Assembly (NCBI RefSeq): GCF_040361335.1
Contig: NZ_APNM01000006.1
Coordinates: 62,001 to 126,000 of the forward strand
DNA: 64,000 nt
DNA from: APNM01 sp040361335
GTDB lineage: Bacteria; Pseudomonadota; Gammaproteobacteria; Nevskiales; Salinisphaeraceae
Reading direction: 5' to 3'
Under the pieces are notes generated by a model. The model was not told where the DNA came from. It was given only the letters and a program-made list of their open reading frames with translations, and did not search any database. The position numbers were made by a program, and so were the translations under genes. Shown in pieces: positions 9,156-18,452 of the stretch (its first letter is position 1; each line of letters opens with the position of its first letter).

Positions 9156-9886
9156 GACGCCGCCCCGTCGCGCAGCGCCACCGCCTCGCGCACGTGGCGC
9201 TGGCAGTTGGCGGCGCTGTCGTCGCCCTCGAAGTCGACGTTCCAGTGGCTGACCACCGACGGATGCCGCGTGATCCGCTCGTACCAGGCGGCCAGACGCG
9301 GCCGGCCCTCGCGGAAGTCGTAGCGCGGGTAGAGCGGGTCCACGGCCTCGTAGAACTTGGAGCCGAAGTCCAGATAGCTGAGGGCGTGCAGGGTGCAGAT
9401 GTGGCCGATGTCCAGCGCCTCGCCCCAACCGTCGGCCTCGGTCTCCATCTCGTCGAACGAACGCAGGATCTTGGGCCACATCCAGCGGTACAGGCCCATG
9501 TGGCGCTCTTCCTCGGGATACCAGCCCTCCATGTTCATCTGCACGGTGCCCTCGAACACGGTCTGCGCGCGGTCGTGGCGCCGCAGCGCGTCCCACAGGG
9601 CCGGACCCGGCTCGGGGTACACCCGCGCCGCCCGGGAGGTATGGTCCAGGTACCGGCACACCGGCTCGCTGCCGTACACGGACACGCCGTCGTCGGTGAT
9701 CAGGGTCGGCACCTTGTCGAGGGGGTTCAGGGCGGCGATCGAGTAATCGTCGCCCTGGTCCTCGCCGTCGCGGTTGCGGAACGGATAGGTGGGCACGAAC
9801 TCGATGTCATCCCAATGGCCGGTGGCGTGAGCCGTGACCAGGACCTTGTGGATGAAACCGTGGAACGGGGAATAGAACAGCTTCAT
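9152..9886 (-). CDS. Glutathione S-transferase
   Basis: A 244-residue GST with thioredoxin-like N-terminal domain: KLFYSPFHGFIHKVLVTAHATG, NPLDKVPTLITDDG with the cis-proline of the glutathione site near residue 59, and the GSEPVCRYLD helix near residue 70. The C-terminal helical domain is complete. It is only distantly similar to the GST encoded directly after it, so the pair is not a recent duplication. It starts 13 bases after the HyuA-like gene and overlaps the next GST. Likely cytosolic conjugation or dehalogenation/isomerisation; substrate unknown. Confidence 0.9.
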   Translation of the reverse strand: MKLFYSPFHGFIHKVLVTAHATGHWDDIEFVPTYPFRNRDGEDQGDDYSIAALNPLDKVPTLITDDGVSVYGSEPVCRYLDHTSRAARVYPEPGPALWDALRRHDRAQTVFEGTVQMNMEGWYPEEERHMGLYRWMWPKILRSFDEMETEADGWGEALDIGHICTLHALSYLDFGSKFYEAVDPLYPRYDFREGRPRLAAWYERITRHPSVVSHWNVDFEGDDSAANCQRHVREAVALRDGAAS

Positions 9887-9899
9887 GACGCCTCCCGGC

Positions 9900-11963
9900 T
9901 CAGGCCACCCGGTCGGCGGGCCGGATCAGGATGTTGCCGTAGAGATCGATCTCGCCCACGTGGTCCGGCAGGATCACGGTGGTGGAGTCCATCTCCATGA
10001 CGATCGCCGGCCCCGGCACGCGGTTGCCGGCCTTGAGCTTGGCGCGGTCGTAGATCGCGGCGTCGTGATCGGCGCCCTCGACGAAGATGCTCTCCTCGGC
10101 GATCTTGGCCTCGGCGGGATCGGCGCCGCCCTCGGGCAGGTGCCGGGCCTCGACCATGACCGGCTTGCCCTGCACCACCACGCGCAGGTTGACGATCTCC
10201 TTGTCCTCCTCCAGCGCGAAGGTATAGAGCTGGGTGTGCATGTCGTCGAAACGCTCGCCGACGGCCTTGAGACCCTCGCGCTCGAACTCGTCCAGCGGCA
10301 TGTCCACGGTCAGCATCAACACCTGGCCGTGGTAGCGCAGGTCGATCTGGCACATCGCGTTCTGGTCCTCGCGCGGCACGCCCTCGTCGTCGAGATGGCG
10401 GGCGGCGGTCTCGGACAGTTCCTTGAGGATCGCCAGGACTTCGCTGTCCTCGGTGTTGGGGAAGCGGCGCACGAAGGTCTGCGCGGCCTCGTTGCGCAGC
10501 ACCGTGGTGGCGTCGCCGTAGGCGCAGAGCACGCCGGGGCCCGGCGGGATGATCACCGGCCAGGCGCCCATCAGCTTGCCCAGGGCGTTGGCGTGCAGCG
10601 GCCCCGCCCCGCCGAAGCCCACCAGCGCGAAGTCGCGCGGATCGTAGCCCTGCTCCACCGAGACCAGGCGCAGCGCGCCGAACATGTTCTCGTTGACGAT
10701 GTCGATGATGCCGGCGGCGGCCTTCTTCAGCGGCAGCCCCAGCGGCTCGGCAACCTTGGCCACGGCCTGCTCGGCCAGGTCCCGGCCGATCTGCATCTCG
10801 CCGCCGAGCTGGGTGGTGGCCGGCAGGTAGCCCAGCACCACGTTGGCGTCGGTCACGGTGGGCTCGGTGCCGCCCTTGCGGTAGGCCGCCGGACCCGGCT
10901 CGGCGCCGGCGCTCTCCGGGCCCACGCGCAGGGCCTTGGTCAGCTCCGGCACGTGCGCGATGGAGCCGCCGCCCGCGCCCACGGTACGCACGTCCACCGA
11001 GGACGCGCGGATGGTCAGGTCGCCCACGGTGGTCTCGCGGCGGACCTGGGCCTTGGCGTCCTGCACCAGGCAGACGTCGGTGGAGGTGCCGCCCATGTCC
11101 AGGGTCAGCAGGTTCTTGTAGCCCGCCTGGCCGGCCATCCAGATGGCGCCGGAGACGCCGCCGGCCGGGCCGCTCATGAGGTGGTTGACCGGCAGGTCGA
11201 CACAGCCCTGGGCCGAGGCCAGGCCGCCGTCGGAGCGCAGGATGTAGAGCTTGACCGTGTCCATGCGCCGGTCGAGCTCGCTCTGCAGGTTCTCCACGTA
11301 GCGCTTCATGCCGGGGCGCACGAAGGAGTTGGCCACCGTGGTCAGGGTGCGCTCGTACTCCTGCATCTCCGGGATCACCTCGGAGGACAGGGAGATCGCC
11401 ACGTCCGGCAGCATCTCCTCGGCGATCGCCTTGATCCGGCGCTCGTGCTCGGGATTGGCGTAGGCGTTGATCAGGGACACGGTCAGGGCCTCGATGCCCC
11501 GGTCCTTGAGCTTGGTGAGTTGCGCGCGGACATCGTCCTCGGACAGCTCGGTCACGACCGTGCCGTCGGCGCCGATGCGCTCGGCTACCTCGACCGTGTT
11601 CTCGAGCGGCGCCAACGGCTCGCTCTTGTTGTAGATGACCCAGCCGCCCAGGCCGCCGGGCACGTACGAGCGCGCGATCTGCAGCACCTGCCCGTAGCCC
11701 TTGGTCGCGACCAGGCCCACCTTGGCGCCCTTGCCCGTGAGCACGGCGTTGGTGGCGACGGTGGTGCCGTGCATCACATAGTCGACCTTGGTGGGATCGA
11801 CGCCCGCCCGCTCGCAGACCTTGGTGATGCCGTTGAGCACGCCCTGGGACGAATCCTCGGGGGTGGAGGGCACCTTGGCGGTGTAGGTCTTGCCGCTATC
11901 CTCGTCGATGAGCAGCACGTCGGTGAAGGTGCCGCCGACGTCGACGCCCAGGTGATACGCCAT
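9900..11963 (-). CDS. Hydantoinase A / 5-oxoprolinase-type ATPase subunit
   Basis: A 687-residue HyuA-family protein. The N-terminus has the ASKHA phosphate motif GVDVGGTFTDVLLIDED, followed by YVMHGTTVATNAVL near residue 64. The middle has NLLTLDMGGTSTDVCLV (second phosphate motif, near 290) and GAGGGSIAHV, and the second half has GFGGAGPLHANAL. These enzymes use ATP to activate a cyclic amide or a ketone together with a HyuB subunit. The partner is two genes downstream. The length (about 690) fits hydantoinase/acetone-carboxylase beta-like proteins. Start ATG follows a gap of 57 bases after the isochorismatase. Confidence 0.94.
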   Translation of the reverse strand: MAYHLGVDVGGTFTDVLLIDEDSGKTYTAKVPSTPEDSSQGVLNGITKVCERAGVDPTKVDYVMHGTTVATNAVLTGKGAKVGLVATKGYGQVLQIARSYVPGGLGGWVIYNKSEPLAPLENTVEVAERIGADGTVVTELSEDDVRAQLTKLKDRGIEALTVSLINAYANPEHERRIKAIAEEMLPDVAISLSSEVIPEMQEYERTLTTVANSFVRPGMKRYVENLQSELDRRMDTVKLYILRSDGGLASAQGCVDLPVNHLMSGPAGGVSGAIWMAGQAGYKNLLTLDMGGTSTDVCLVQDAKAQVRRETTVGDLTIRASSVDVRTVGAGGGSIAHVPELTKALRVGPESAGAEPGPAAYRKGGTEPTVTDANVVLGYLPATTQLGGEMQIGRDLAEQAVAKVAEPLGLPLKKAAAGIIDIVNENMFGALRLVSVEQGYDPRDFALVGFGGAGPLHANALGKLMGAWPVIIPPGPGVLCAYGDATTVLRNEAAQTFVRRFPNTEDSEVLAILKELSETAARHLDDEGVPREDQNAMCQIDLRYHGQVLMLTVDMPLDEFEREGLKAVGERFDDMHTQLYTFALEEDKEIVNLRVVVQGKPVMVEARHLPEGGADPAEAKIAEESIFVEGADHDAAIYDRAKLKAGNRVPGPAIVMEMDSTTVILPDHVGEIDLYGNILIRPADRVA

Positions 11964-12020
11964 GCCTAAGTCTCCTCAAAAACTCCGTTGCGGCCGGCGA
12001 CGCGCCGGCCGTGCCATTGC

Positions 12021-12641
12021 TTACTTCGCGCCCCGCTGCGTCTCGGCCCACCGGGCGAGAGCCGCCAGGGCGGTCTCCAGCGAGGGCACGTCGCCGTACT
12101 TGCACTCGATGTCGTGCAGGTTGGCGTCGTGCGCCGCGGCGTCGCGGTCGCCGACCGCCTCGCGCGGCACGATCACGCGCAGATCGTGCGACAGGGCGTC
12201 CACCGCGGTCGCGCGCACGCAGCCGCTGGTGGTGAGCCCGGTGACGAACACGGTGTCGACGCCGGCCTCGGCGATCCGCTCGCCCAGGTCGGTGCCGAAG
12301 AAACCGCTGGGCCAGTGCTTGACCAGCACCGGCTCGTTGCCGGCCGGCGCCACGCGCGGATCGATCTCGACCGCGTCGCTGCCGGCCGCCAGGTATTCCA
12401 GGGCCGGCAGCTTGGCCCGGAAGACCGTGGCCTGCCCGGGATCGTCGTAGGCCACCGTGGTGTAGAACACCGGCAGCCCGTGACGGCGGAAGGCCGTCAG
12501 CAGATCGGCGATGGCATCGACCACCGCGCCGGCCTCCGACCCCAGCGGCGACGCCGGATCGGTGAACGCCTTGCTGACGTCGATCACCACCAGCGCGGGG
12601 CGGCGCCCGATACCGACTTCGTTGCGCTCCAGCTCGGCCAT
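12021..12641 (-). CDS. Isochorismatase-family amidohydrolase (N-carbamoylsarcosine-amidase-like)
   Basis: A 206-residue cysteine hydrolase starting at MAELERNEVG. The catalytic triad is visible: Asp in LVVIDVSKAFTD (near 20), Lys in VKHWPSGFFGTDL (near 107), Cys in TGLTTSGCVRATAVDAL (near 144). The TTSGCVRATAVDA box is characteristic of N-carbamoylsarcosine amidase-like members. It likely cleaves a carbamoyl or amide bond after ring opening by the HyuA/HyuB pair encoded next to it. That order (cyclic ureide opening, then N-carbamoyl hydrolysis) is known from hydantoin and creatinine pathways, but its use here is inference. Confidence 0.92.
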   Translation of the reverse strand: MAELERNEVGIGRRPALVVIDVSKAFTDPASPLGSEAGAVVDAIADLLTAFRRHGLPVFYTTVAYDDPGQATVFRAKLPALEYLAAGSDAVEIDPRVAPAGNEPVLVKHWPSGFFGTDLGERIAEAGVDTVFVTGLTTSGCVRATAVDALSHDLRVIVPREAVGDRDAAAHDANLHDIECKYGDVPSLETALAALARWAETQRGAK

Positions 12642-12645
12642 GGGA

Positions 12646-15030
12646 TCAGCTCCGCGCCGGCGCCGGGGCGGCGTCGCCCGCGGGCGCGTCCTCGGGCCGG
12701 CCGAACACGAAGCGCGGCCGGGCGACATAGGCCAGCGCCGGCATCAGCAGCAGCGCGCTGACCGCGGACACCGCCAGCCACAGCGCGATCAGCAGGCCCA
12801 TCTCGGCCTGGAAGCGCAGCGACGACAGGATCCAGAAGAACACGCCCATGACCATGGTCACGCCGGTGACGAACACGCCCCGGCCGGCGCTGCGCAGGGC
12901 GTTGATCACCGCCCGCTCGGCGTCGCCGTGGTTCTGGTATTCGTCGCGGATACCGTTGACCACGTACAGCGAGTAATCCACACCCAGGCCGATGCCCAGG
13001 GCCACGACCGGCAGGGTGTTGATGTTGAAGCCGATGCCGTTGAAGGCCATGTAGGCGAAGGTCACCGTGTTCGACAGCAGCACCGGCACCATGAAGAACA
13101 TGCCCGCCACCGAGGACCGGTAGGCGATGGTGGCGAAGATCACCACCACCAGCAGGGCCAGGGCGATGGAACGGATCTGGCCCTTGAGGATCACGTCGTT
13201 GACCGCCCCCAGGATGCCGATCAGGCCGCCGGCCAGGCGGTAGTCGGCCTGCTCCATCGGGTGCTCGGCCGTGAACTCGTCGATCCGGGCGAAGGCCGTG
13301 CGGATGGTCTCGCCGGTATGGTCGCTGAAGTAGAGCGTGACCGCGCCGTTGGTATACGAGGGATCGGAATATTGCGCCAGGTCGCCCGGGTCGGAGCCGG
13401 TGACGTACATGTACAGGTACTGGCCGTTGGCGATCGCGCTGTCGGAGATGTCGTAGTAGCGCGGATTGCCCTCGTGCAGGGACTGGTTCACCGAGGACAC
13501 CACGTCCGCCAGCGACACGCTGCCGCCGACCTGGGGCTGGGCCTCCATGTAGCGCTGGAATTCGCGCATGGTCCGCAGCACCTCCGGCTGCTTCATGGCG
13601 TCCTGGGACTCGCCCTCGAACACCATGAACATGCGGTCCGCGCCGGGGAAGTTGGCGTTGATGTCGGCGGCGCTGCGGTTGTACTCCGAGTCCGGCCACA
13701 GGATCGGCGAGCCCGGCTGGGCGTCGCCCACCTGCAGGTTCTCCACCGCGTAGATGCCGGACCCCAACAGGACGATGCCGCCGACCGCGATCGAGACATA
13801 GCGCGAGCGCGGCCCGATGGCGACGTAGGCGCAGGCCTCCAGCAGGCGGTGCATGGCCGGATACAGATCCACCGGGTGGGCGGCGCCGCCGCCCTTGCCG
13901 CGCCGCAGCCACGACAGCAGCACCGGCGTGAGCACGGCGGCCGACAGCAGCATCGCGCTCACCCAGATCACGCCGATGATCGCCACCTTCTGCAGCAGCG
14001 GGATCGGCGTGAGCCAGACCACGGCGATGGCGCCGGCATCCGAGACGATGCCCAGCACTGCCGGCCGGAACAGCTCGGCGAGACTCTTGCGCGCCACGTC
14101 GCGCAGCGGCATGTCCGGGTGCTCGTCGGCGATATCGTCGTAGCGCGTAATCATCTGCACCGAGTGCGAGATCGAACGCGCCGTGATCAGGAAGGCGACG
14201 ACGATGATCAGCGGGTCGAAATTCAGGCCCAGCAGGGAGGCCACGCCCAGCGCCCAGACGCCGCTGACGGTGCCGGACACCAGGGGCAGCAGCGTGCCCC
14301 GCCAGGTGCGGGCCAGCAGCAGCAGGGTCGCCATCAGCATGCCGATGGTCACCAGCGAGATCAGGGCGGTCTGCGAGAGATAGTTGCGGACCCAGCCGTT
14401 GAGGATGGGCTCGCCGACGATCCGGGTCTGCACGCCCGGCACCGAGTGACGCTCGACGATCTCGTGCACCTGGTCGAAGATCACCGGCGGCTCCACCAGC
14501 CGGTCGATGAAATCCACCGTGATCAGGGCCGATTCCAGGTCGGGCGAGACGTACTGCCCGTAGACCAGCGGATTCTGCAGGACCTTTTCCCGCAGTTCCA
14601 CCACGCCCCTGGCGTCCTTCGGGATATCCGGCCACATCAGCGGCACGGTGTCCACGGAGGTACTCGTGGCCTCGACCGTCTTGAGCTTCTTGGAGGCCAG
14701 CGACACGATCTGGAACTGGTTGACGCCCCGGACCTTGCGCAGGTCCCGGGTGATCTCGCGGATCATGCCCAGGACCTCGCGGTCGAAGATCTCGCCCTCC
14801 TCGTTGCGCACCATGATGCTGACGACGTTGGCGCCGCCGAAGAGCTCCTTGTACTCCTCGTGGGTCTGCACCCAGGCATGGTTCTGCGGCAGCATGTCCG
14901 AGAAGATGGTGCGGATCTCGATCTGGGCGGCGGACACGCCCAGCACCACGGTCAGCAGACCGAAGACCACCACCAGCGGCGTGCGGCGCCGGATGCAGAA
15001 TGCCGCGAATCGTTCGACCATGCCGCTCAT
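12646..15030 (-). CDS. MMPL/RND-family transporter
   Basis: A 794-residue RND-type membrane protein starting at MSGMVERFAAFCIRRR; the ATG overlaps the stop of the YCF48-like gene (ATGA). It has an N-terminal transmembrane helix (residues 15-35), a periplasmic loop, five to six helices with a sterol-sensing-like core, and then a repeat of this layout with the conserved GLGVDYSLYVVNGIRDE helix near residue 690. It ends in a charged tail. Small RND proteins of this type move hydrophobic molecules such as lipids, steroids and siderophores using the proton gradient. Their next-door neighbour is often a YCF48-like protein, as here, with DUF1302 and DUF1329 proteins in the same gene set. Confidence 0.92.
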   Translation of the reverse strand: MSGMVERFAAFCIRRRTPLVVVFGLLTVVLGVSAAQIEIRTIFSDMLPQNHAWVQTHEEYKELFGGANVVSIMVRNEEGEIFDREVLGMIREITRDLRKVRGVNQFQIVSLASKKLKTVEATSTSVDTVPLMWPDIPKDARGVVELREKVLQNPLVYGQYVSPDLESALITVDFIDRLVEPPVIFDQVHEIVERHSVPGVQTRIVGEPILNGWVRNYLSQTALISLVTIGMLMATLLLLARTWRGTLLPLVSGTVSGVWALGVASLLGLNFDPLIIVVAFLITARSISHSVQMITRYDDIADEHPDMPLRDVARKSLAELFRPAVLGIVSDAGAIAVVWLTPIPLLQKVAIIGVIWVSAMLLSAAVLTPVLLSWLRRGKGGGAAHPVDLYPAMHRLLEACAYVAIGPRSRYVSIAVGGIVLLGSGIYAVENLQVGDAQPGSPILWPDSEYNRSAADINANFPGADRMFMVFEGESQDAMKQPEVLRTMREFQRYMEAQPQVGGSVSLADVVSSVNQSLHEGNPRYYDISDSAIANGQYLYMYVTGSDPGDLAQYSDPSYTNGAVTLYFSDHTGETIRTAFARIDEFTAEHPMEQADYRLAGGLIGILGAVNDVILKGQIRSIALALLVVVIFATIAYRSSVAGMFFMVPVLLSNTVTFAYMAFNGIGFNINTLPVVALGIGLGVDYSLYVVNGIRDEYQNHGDAERAVINALRSAGRGVFVTGVTMVMGVFFWILSSLRFQAEMGLLIALWLAVSAVSALLLMPALAYVARPRFVFGRPEDAPAGDAAPAPARS

Positions 15031-16031
15031 GTGTCCGTCTCCCGGTTCTTGCCGTCCACGCGGCGCCACTCGCCGTCGCCGTAGAATCCGTTGCTGATGC
15101 CCGTCAGGAACCAGCGATCGCCGACCGCGGCGATGCCGGTGTGCCAGCCATAGTCACGCGCGCTGATGCGGCTCGTCTCCCAGTCGCGCGCGGCGGCGTC
15201 GGCACGGGCGACGATGCCCTTGTCGCCGGCCACCAGCCACCGGCCGTCATGCCAGATCACGCCATAGAGATGCTCCTCGGCGATGGGCGCCAGCGATTCC
15301 CAGGTGGCGCCGCCGTCGACGGTCACCAGCACCGAGCCCTGCAGCCCCACCGCGACGCCGTGATCGGCGTCGCGGAAGGCCACGGCATTCAGGGTGCTGG
15401 CGACCGGGGACTCGACTTCGGCCCACGTTTCGCCTCCGTCCCGGCTGACCTTGATCCGCCCGAACTCGCCCACCACGCAGAGGAACTCGCCGGTGCCGGC
15501 GACGTCATGCCAGGTGACGTCCTGTTCCTCGGTGGTGGCATCGGTCCAGGTGCGGCCGCGGTCGCGGGATACCAGCACGGCACCGAACTCGCCCGTGACC
15601 CAGGCGCTGCCGTCGTCCATGACGCGCACCCGGATGAGCTTGTCGGCGATCTCGGACACGGGCGCCTCGACCCGTGTCCAGGTGGCGCCGCCGTCCTCCG
15701 TGCGGAGCACGACGCCGCCGTCGCCCACGGCCACGAGCGTCTCGTGGTCCCAGCGGGCGATCGACTGCAGGGTCGTGACCACGGGCGTGGTCTGTTCCCG
15801 CCAGGTTTCGCCCCCGTCTTCGCTGTGGACGATCTTGCCCATGTTGCCCGCCAGCCAGATCTCGCCGGGATTGGCGTGGGCCACGCCGTAGAAACGGTCG
15901 TTGTGGGAGACCGCCGCGGGCTGCACCGCTTCCTCGACGGCCGCGGGCTCCAGGTAGAAGGCGGCGACCAGGAGACCGGCGATCACGAGCCAGGGCAGAC
16001 TGCCCACCAGGAAACGTCCGAGTCGTTTCAT
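15027..16031 (-). CDS. YCF48-like beta-propeller protein
   Basis: A 334-residue protein with an N-terminal transmembrane or signal segment (GSLPWLVIAGLLVAAFYLEP, about residues 9-28). Repeated blades follow, of the form HSEDGGETWREQ, RTEDGGATWTRV, SRDRGRTWTDA, SRDGGETWAEV and VDGGATWESL (Asp-box-like DGGxTW). This is the pattern of YCF48/BNR-type propellers. It is probably a periplasmic partner of the MMPL pump encoded immediately downstream. I choose the ATG of MKRLGRF over an upstream in-frame ATG because it begins the signal segment. First gene of an eight-gene operon; a strong sigma-54 promoter lies about 40-55 bases upstream. Confidence 0.88.
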   Translation of the reverse strand: MKRLGRFLVGSLPWLVIAGLLVAAFYLEPAAVEEAVQPAAVSHNDRFYGVAHANPGEIWLAGNMGKIVHSEDGGETWREQTTPVVTTLQSIARWDHETLVAVGDGGVVLRTEDGGATWTRVEAPVSEIADKLIRVRVMDDGSAWVTGEFGAVLVSRDRGRTWTDATTEEQDVTWHDVAGTGEFLCVVGEFGRIKVSRDGGETWAEVESPVASTLNAVAFRDADHGVAVGLQGSVLVTVDGGATWESLAPIAEEHLYGVIWHDGRWLVAGDKGIVARADAAARDWETSRISARDYGWHTGIAAVGDRWFLTGISNGFYGDGEWRRVDGKNRETDT

Positions 16032-16067
16032 GAGCGCAACCCGGCATGCGGACGCCGGCCGCCGGGG

Positions 16068-16084
16068 CGGCATGCCGGTGCGTG
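16068..16084 (-). promoter_or_regulatory. Sigma-54 promoter for the YCF48-MMPL-Hyu operon
   Basis: The minus strand reads TTGGCACACCGCTTGCG: a full -24 box (TTGGCAC) and -12 box (TTGC), with exactly ten bases between the invariant GG and GC. The predicted start is near 16157? counting down from the -12 box would place it near 16057, about 26 bases before the YCF48 ATG at 16031 if the element is taken at 16068. Direct base counting places the GC at about 16169-16170 and the GG at 16181-16182; see the matching entry at 16168-16184 for the coordinates to use. Confidence 0.2.
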
Positions 16085-16167
16085 ATTGATCGATCGCTGT
16101 CTCATCGAGCTGTATCCGTTTGGGTCGACATGGGCGCGCGGCCGGCGCCGCGCCGTGGTTCCTTCAA

Positions 16168-16184
16168 CGCAAGCGGTGTGCCAA
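16168..16184 (-). promoter_or_regulatory. Sigma-54 promoter (-24/-12) for the YCF48-MMPL-Hyu operon
   Basis: The minus strand reads TTGGCACACCGCTTGCG, a near-perfect sigma-54 promoter: GG (16182-16181) and GC (16170-16169) are separated by exactly ten bases. The predicted transcription start is near 16157, leaving a leader of about 125 bases before the YCF48 ATG. A candidate activator site lies 137-171 bases upstream of that start. This entry gives the correct coordinates of the element and replaces the duplicate at 16068. Confidence 0.85.
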
Positions 16185-16293
16185 TCGCCCGCCGGCTCTC
16201 GCGGGAACCCCCTGTTCCCAACGGCAACAAGGGCTTGCGTGCGCCGCATGCCGCAACTGCCCGTTCCGGCGCCGGGCCCGGCCGGTTTCTATT

Positions 16294-16328
16294 CTGTTAC
16301 GCGCACGTTTCGCAACGAGAACAGAAAG
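16294..16328. promoter_or_regulatory. Candidate upstream activator site A
   Basis: The plus strand holds TTCTGTTAC, six bases, GTTTCGCAAC, then GAG and AACAGAA. This is an outer dyad TTCTGTT/AACAGAA around an inner GTTAC-N11-GCAAC. The inner part matches the site at 52351-52371 at 17 of 21 positions. Its distance to the sigma-54 start (about 137-171 bases) is right for an enhancer-binding activator. That PrpR-type protein 42425-44389 binds here is inference. Confidence 0.55.
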
Positions 16329-16493
16329 CGCGCCGGGAAATCCTGCTTTCCCGCACATCCCGGCGGGCGGCACACACGCCGGACAGGCGCTTGCGCGCCC
16401 CGCCGGCCGCGACCCGCGCGCCGCGACCGCCCGACCACCCGCCGGTGCACGAACGCAACCAGCCTGTTACAGGCACGCACGTCGGGGCGCGGC

Positions 16494-18452
16494 TCACGAT
16501 GCCGCGACCGGGGCGACGCTGACGTAATTCGAGTGGAAGGTGGAGTTGCCGGCGAGGTCCGCGCCGCGATCGGGCGTAGTGGCGTTGGCGTTGTCGCCCC
16601 AGCGCACCATGTAGCTGACCACCAGCCCCGGCTGCACCCGCGCCGATACCCGGGCGATCAACGTCACCTCGCCGCGCCCGTTCCAGACCCGCAGGGATTC
16701 CCCGTCGGCGATCCCTTCCCGCGCGGCGTCGCCGGGATGGATGTAGAGCCACGGCGTCGCCTGGTCGCCGAGCTTGTCCGGCATGTTGCCGTACTGGCTG
16801 CCCTGCAGGCGCATGGTCTTGGGCGTGATGAACCGGTACGGATGGCCCTCGTCCGGACACGGCGTGCAGTCGAACGGGTACAGCTCGATCCGACCGCTGG
16901 GGGTCGGGAACACACCGTCGTCGAAGCTGGTGCGCTCGGCATCGTTCCACAGCACCGGCCCCGTCGTCAGCGCCTCGTAATCCAGACCGGTGCCCTGTAG
17001 CGCCTCGCGGATCACGTCCTCATCCGTCTGGCGGAAGCAGGCTTCGTCGAAGCCCAGGCGCCGGGCCAGCTCGGCGATCACCCAGCGGTTGGAGCGGGCG
17101 CCGGCGAGGGGCGGGATCGCGGGATTGTTAATCTGCACGTAGTCGTGCCAGTACGACAGTTGCAGGTCGCGCGTCTCGGCGAAGGAGGTCGCCGGCAGCA
17201 CCACGTCCGCGTAACGCGCGGTGTCGGTCAGGAACAGGTCGTGGACCACCACGAACAGGTCCTCGCGCGCCAGCCCGCGGCGCACCAGGCGCTGGTTCGG
17301 GCAGGTGGCCGCCGGATTCTGGTTGTACACGTACAGGGCCTTGAGGTGATCGTCCTCGGTGAGGTATCGGCCGAGCTTGACCATGTTGTACATGCGCGGC
17401 CCGTCGCTGCGCAGGTGGCCATAGCTTATGTCGTTGAGACGCCAGTCGTAATTGGCGTAGAGCACACCGCCGCCGCGCACGCCGATCTGGCCGGCGAGCG
17501 CCGCGAGCATCGCCACCGCGGCCACCATTTCGCCGCCGTTGACGTTGCGCTGCAGGCCCACCCCGATGTGCAGCAGGCCCGGCCGGTTCTCGTGGTACAG
17601 CCGGGCCAGCGAGATCACTTGATCCCGCGGCACGCCCGTGACCCGCTCGACCGCGTCCAGGGACACGGCACGCACCCGCTCGGCCAGCGCCTCGTAGCCG
17701 GTCGTGTGCCGCCGGATGTAGTCGCGGTCGATCCAGTCGTTGTCCAGGAACACCCGCATCAGCCCGAGCACGAGCATGCTGTCGGTGCCCGGGCGCGGCT
17801 GGATATGGAGATCGGCGTCGCGCGCGCTGTCCGACTCGAACGGGTCGACCACCACCTTGATCGGCACGTCCCGGATCAGGGACCAGAGATGGACGTTGGT
17901 CTCCTTGGGGTTCTTGCCCCAGGCCACGTAAAGACGGGTACGCGACAGGTGCTGCGGCTCGGTGCCGCGCACCCGGCCGACCAGCCGGAGCATCGCCTCG
18001 GCCCCGGCCATGGCGCAGATCTCGGCGCCGACCCGCGGCGTGTTCATGCGATTCCAGAGCCGGTCCGGGAAACGGCTGGAGACGATCCCCATGTGGCCGA
18101 GGTAGCTGTAGGGCAGGATGGCCTGACCGCCGTGCTCGGCCATGATCGCGGCGAAGCGCCCCGCCACGCGGTCCAGGGCCTCGTCCCAGTCGGCCGACCG
18201 CAGCTCGCCGCCCTTGCGGTCGCGCACCAGCGGCGTCGTCAGCCGTTCCGGGTGGTGGATCCACGTCTCGTAGCCGCGGCACTTGGCGCAGATGAAACCG
18301 CGGGTGACGGGGTGGTCGGGGTCGCCCACGACCTTGGTGACGCGGCCGTCGGCCACGTGCGCGAGCATGCCGCAGACGTCCGGGCAGTCCCGGGGACAGA
18401 CCGTCCGCACGATCCCGGCGGACGTGGCGCCGTTGTCAGCGGACGCGCCCAT
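16494..18452 (-). CDS. Molybdopterin-dependent oxidoreductase (DMSO reductase superfamily)
   Basis: A 652-residue protein. An N-terminal [4Fe-4S] motif CPRDCPDVC (near 19-27) with a fourth cysteine in FICAKC (near 53), then the molybdopterin domains (KNPKETNVHLW; PGTDSMLVLGLMRVFLDNDWID; NQNPAATCPN) and a C-terminal dinucleotide-binding domain. There is no Tat signal, so it is probably cytoplasmic or rides on a partner. No separate iron-sulfur or membrane subunit lies beside it. Soluble relatives hydroxylate, dehydroxylate or transfer hydroxyl groups on organic substrates. Last gene of its operon; its start overlaps the RidA gene by 17 bases. Confidence 0.9.
   Translation of the reverse strand: MGASADNGATSAGIVRTVCPRDCPDVCGMLAHVADGRVTKVVGDPDHPVTRGFICAKCRGYETWIHHPERLTTPLVRDRKGGELRSADWDEALDRVAGRFAAIMAEHGGQAILPYSYLGHMGIVSSRFPDRLWNRMNTPRVGAEICAMAGAEAMLRLVGRVRGTEPQHLSRTRLYVAWGKNPKETNVHLWSLIRDVPIKVVVDPFESDSARDADLHIQPRPGTDSMLVLGLMRVFLDNDWIDRDYIRRHTTGYEALAERVRAVSLDAVERVTGVPRDQVISLARLYHENRPGLLHIGVGLQRNVNGGEMVAAVAMLAALAGQIGVRGGGVLYANYDWRLNDISYGHLRSDGPRMYNMVKLGRYLTEDDHLKALYVYNQNPAATCPNQRLVRRGLAREDLFVVVHDLFLTDTARYADVVLPATSFAETRDLQLSYWHDYVQINNPAIPPLAGARSNRWVIAELARRLGFDEACFRQTDEDVIREALQGTGLDYEALTTGPVLWNDAERTSFDDGVFPTPSGRIELYPFDCTPCPDEGHPYRFITPKTMRLQGSQYGNMPDKLGDQATPWLYIHPGDAAREGIADGESLRVWNGRGEVTLIARVSARVQPGLVVSYMVRWGDNANATTPDRGADLAGNSTFHSNYVSVAPVAAS

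Larger units (their letters stand above)
16032..16493. other. Intergenic regulatory region before the YCF48/MMPL operon
   Basis: 462 bases without a convincing gene. It holds a minus-strand sigma-54 promoter (16068-16084), a dyad-like activator-site candidate (16294-16328) and a CCTGTTACAGG odd palindrome at 16463-16473. Small frames here have no recognisable composition or ribosome site. Confidence 0.6.

Noticed and set aside
12511..15084. Long plus-strand open frame opposite the MMPL gene
   Set aside because: Shadow of the MMPL codons; composition rich in His, Arg and Gln without domains.
16068..16084. Sigma-54 promoter placed at 16068-16084
   Set aside because: This was a counting slip. 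The element TTGGCACACCGCTTGCG is at 16168-16184 on the minus strand; the entry at 16068 should be disregarded.
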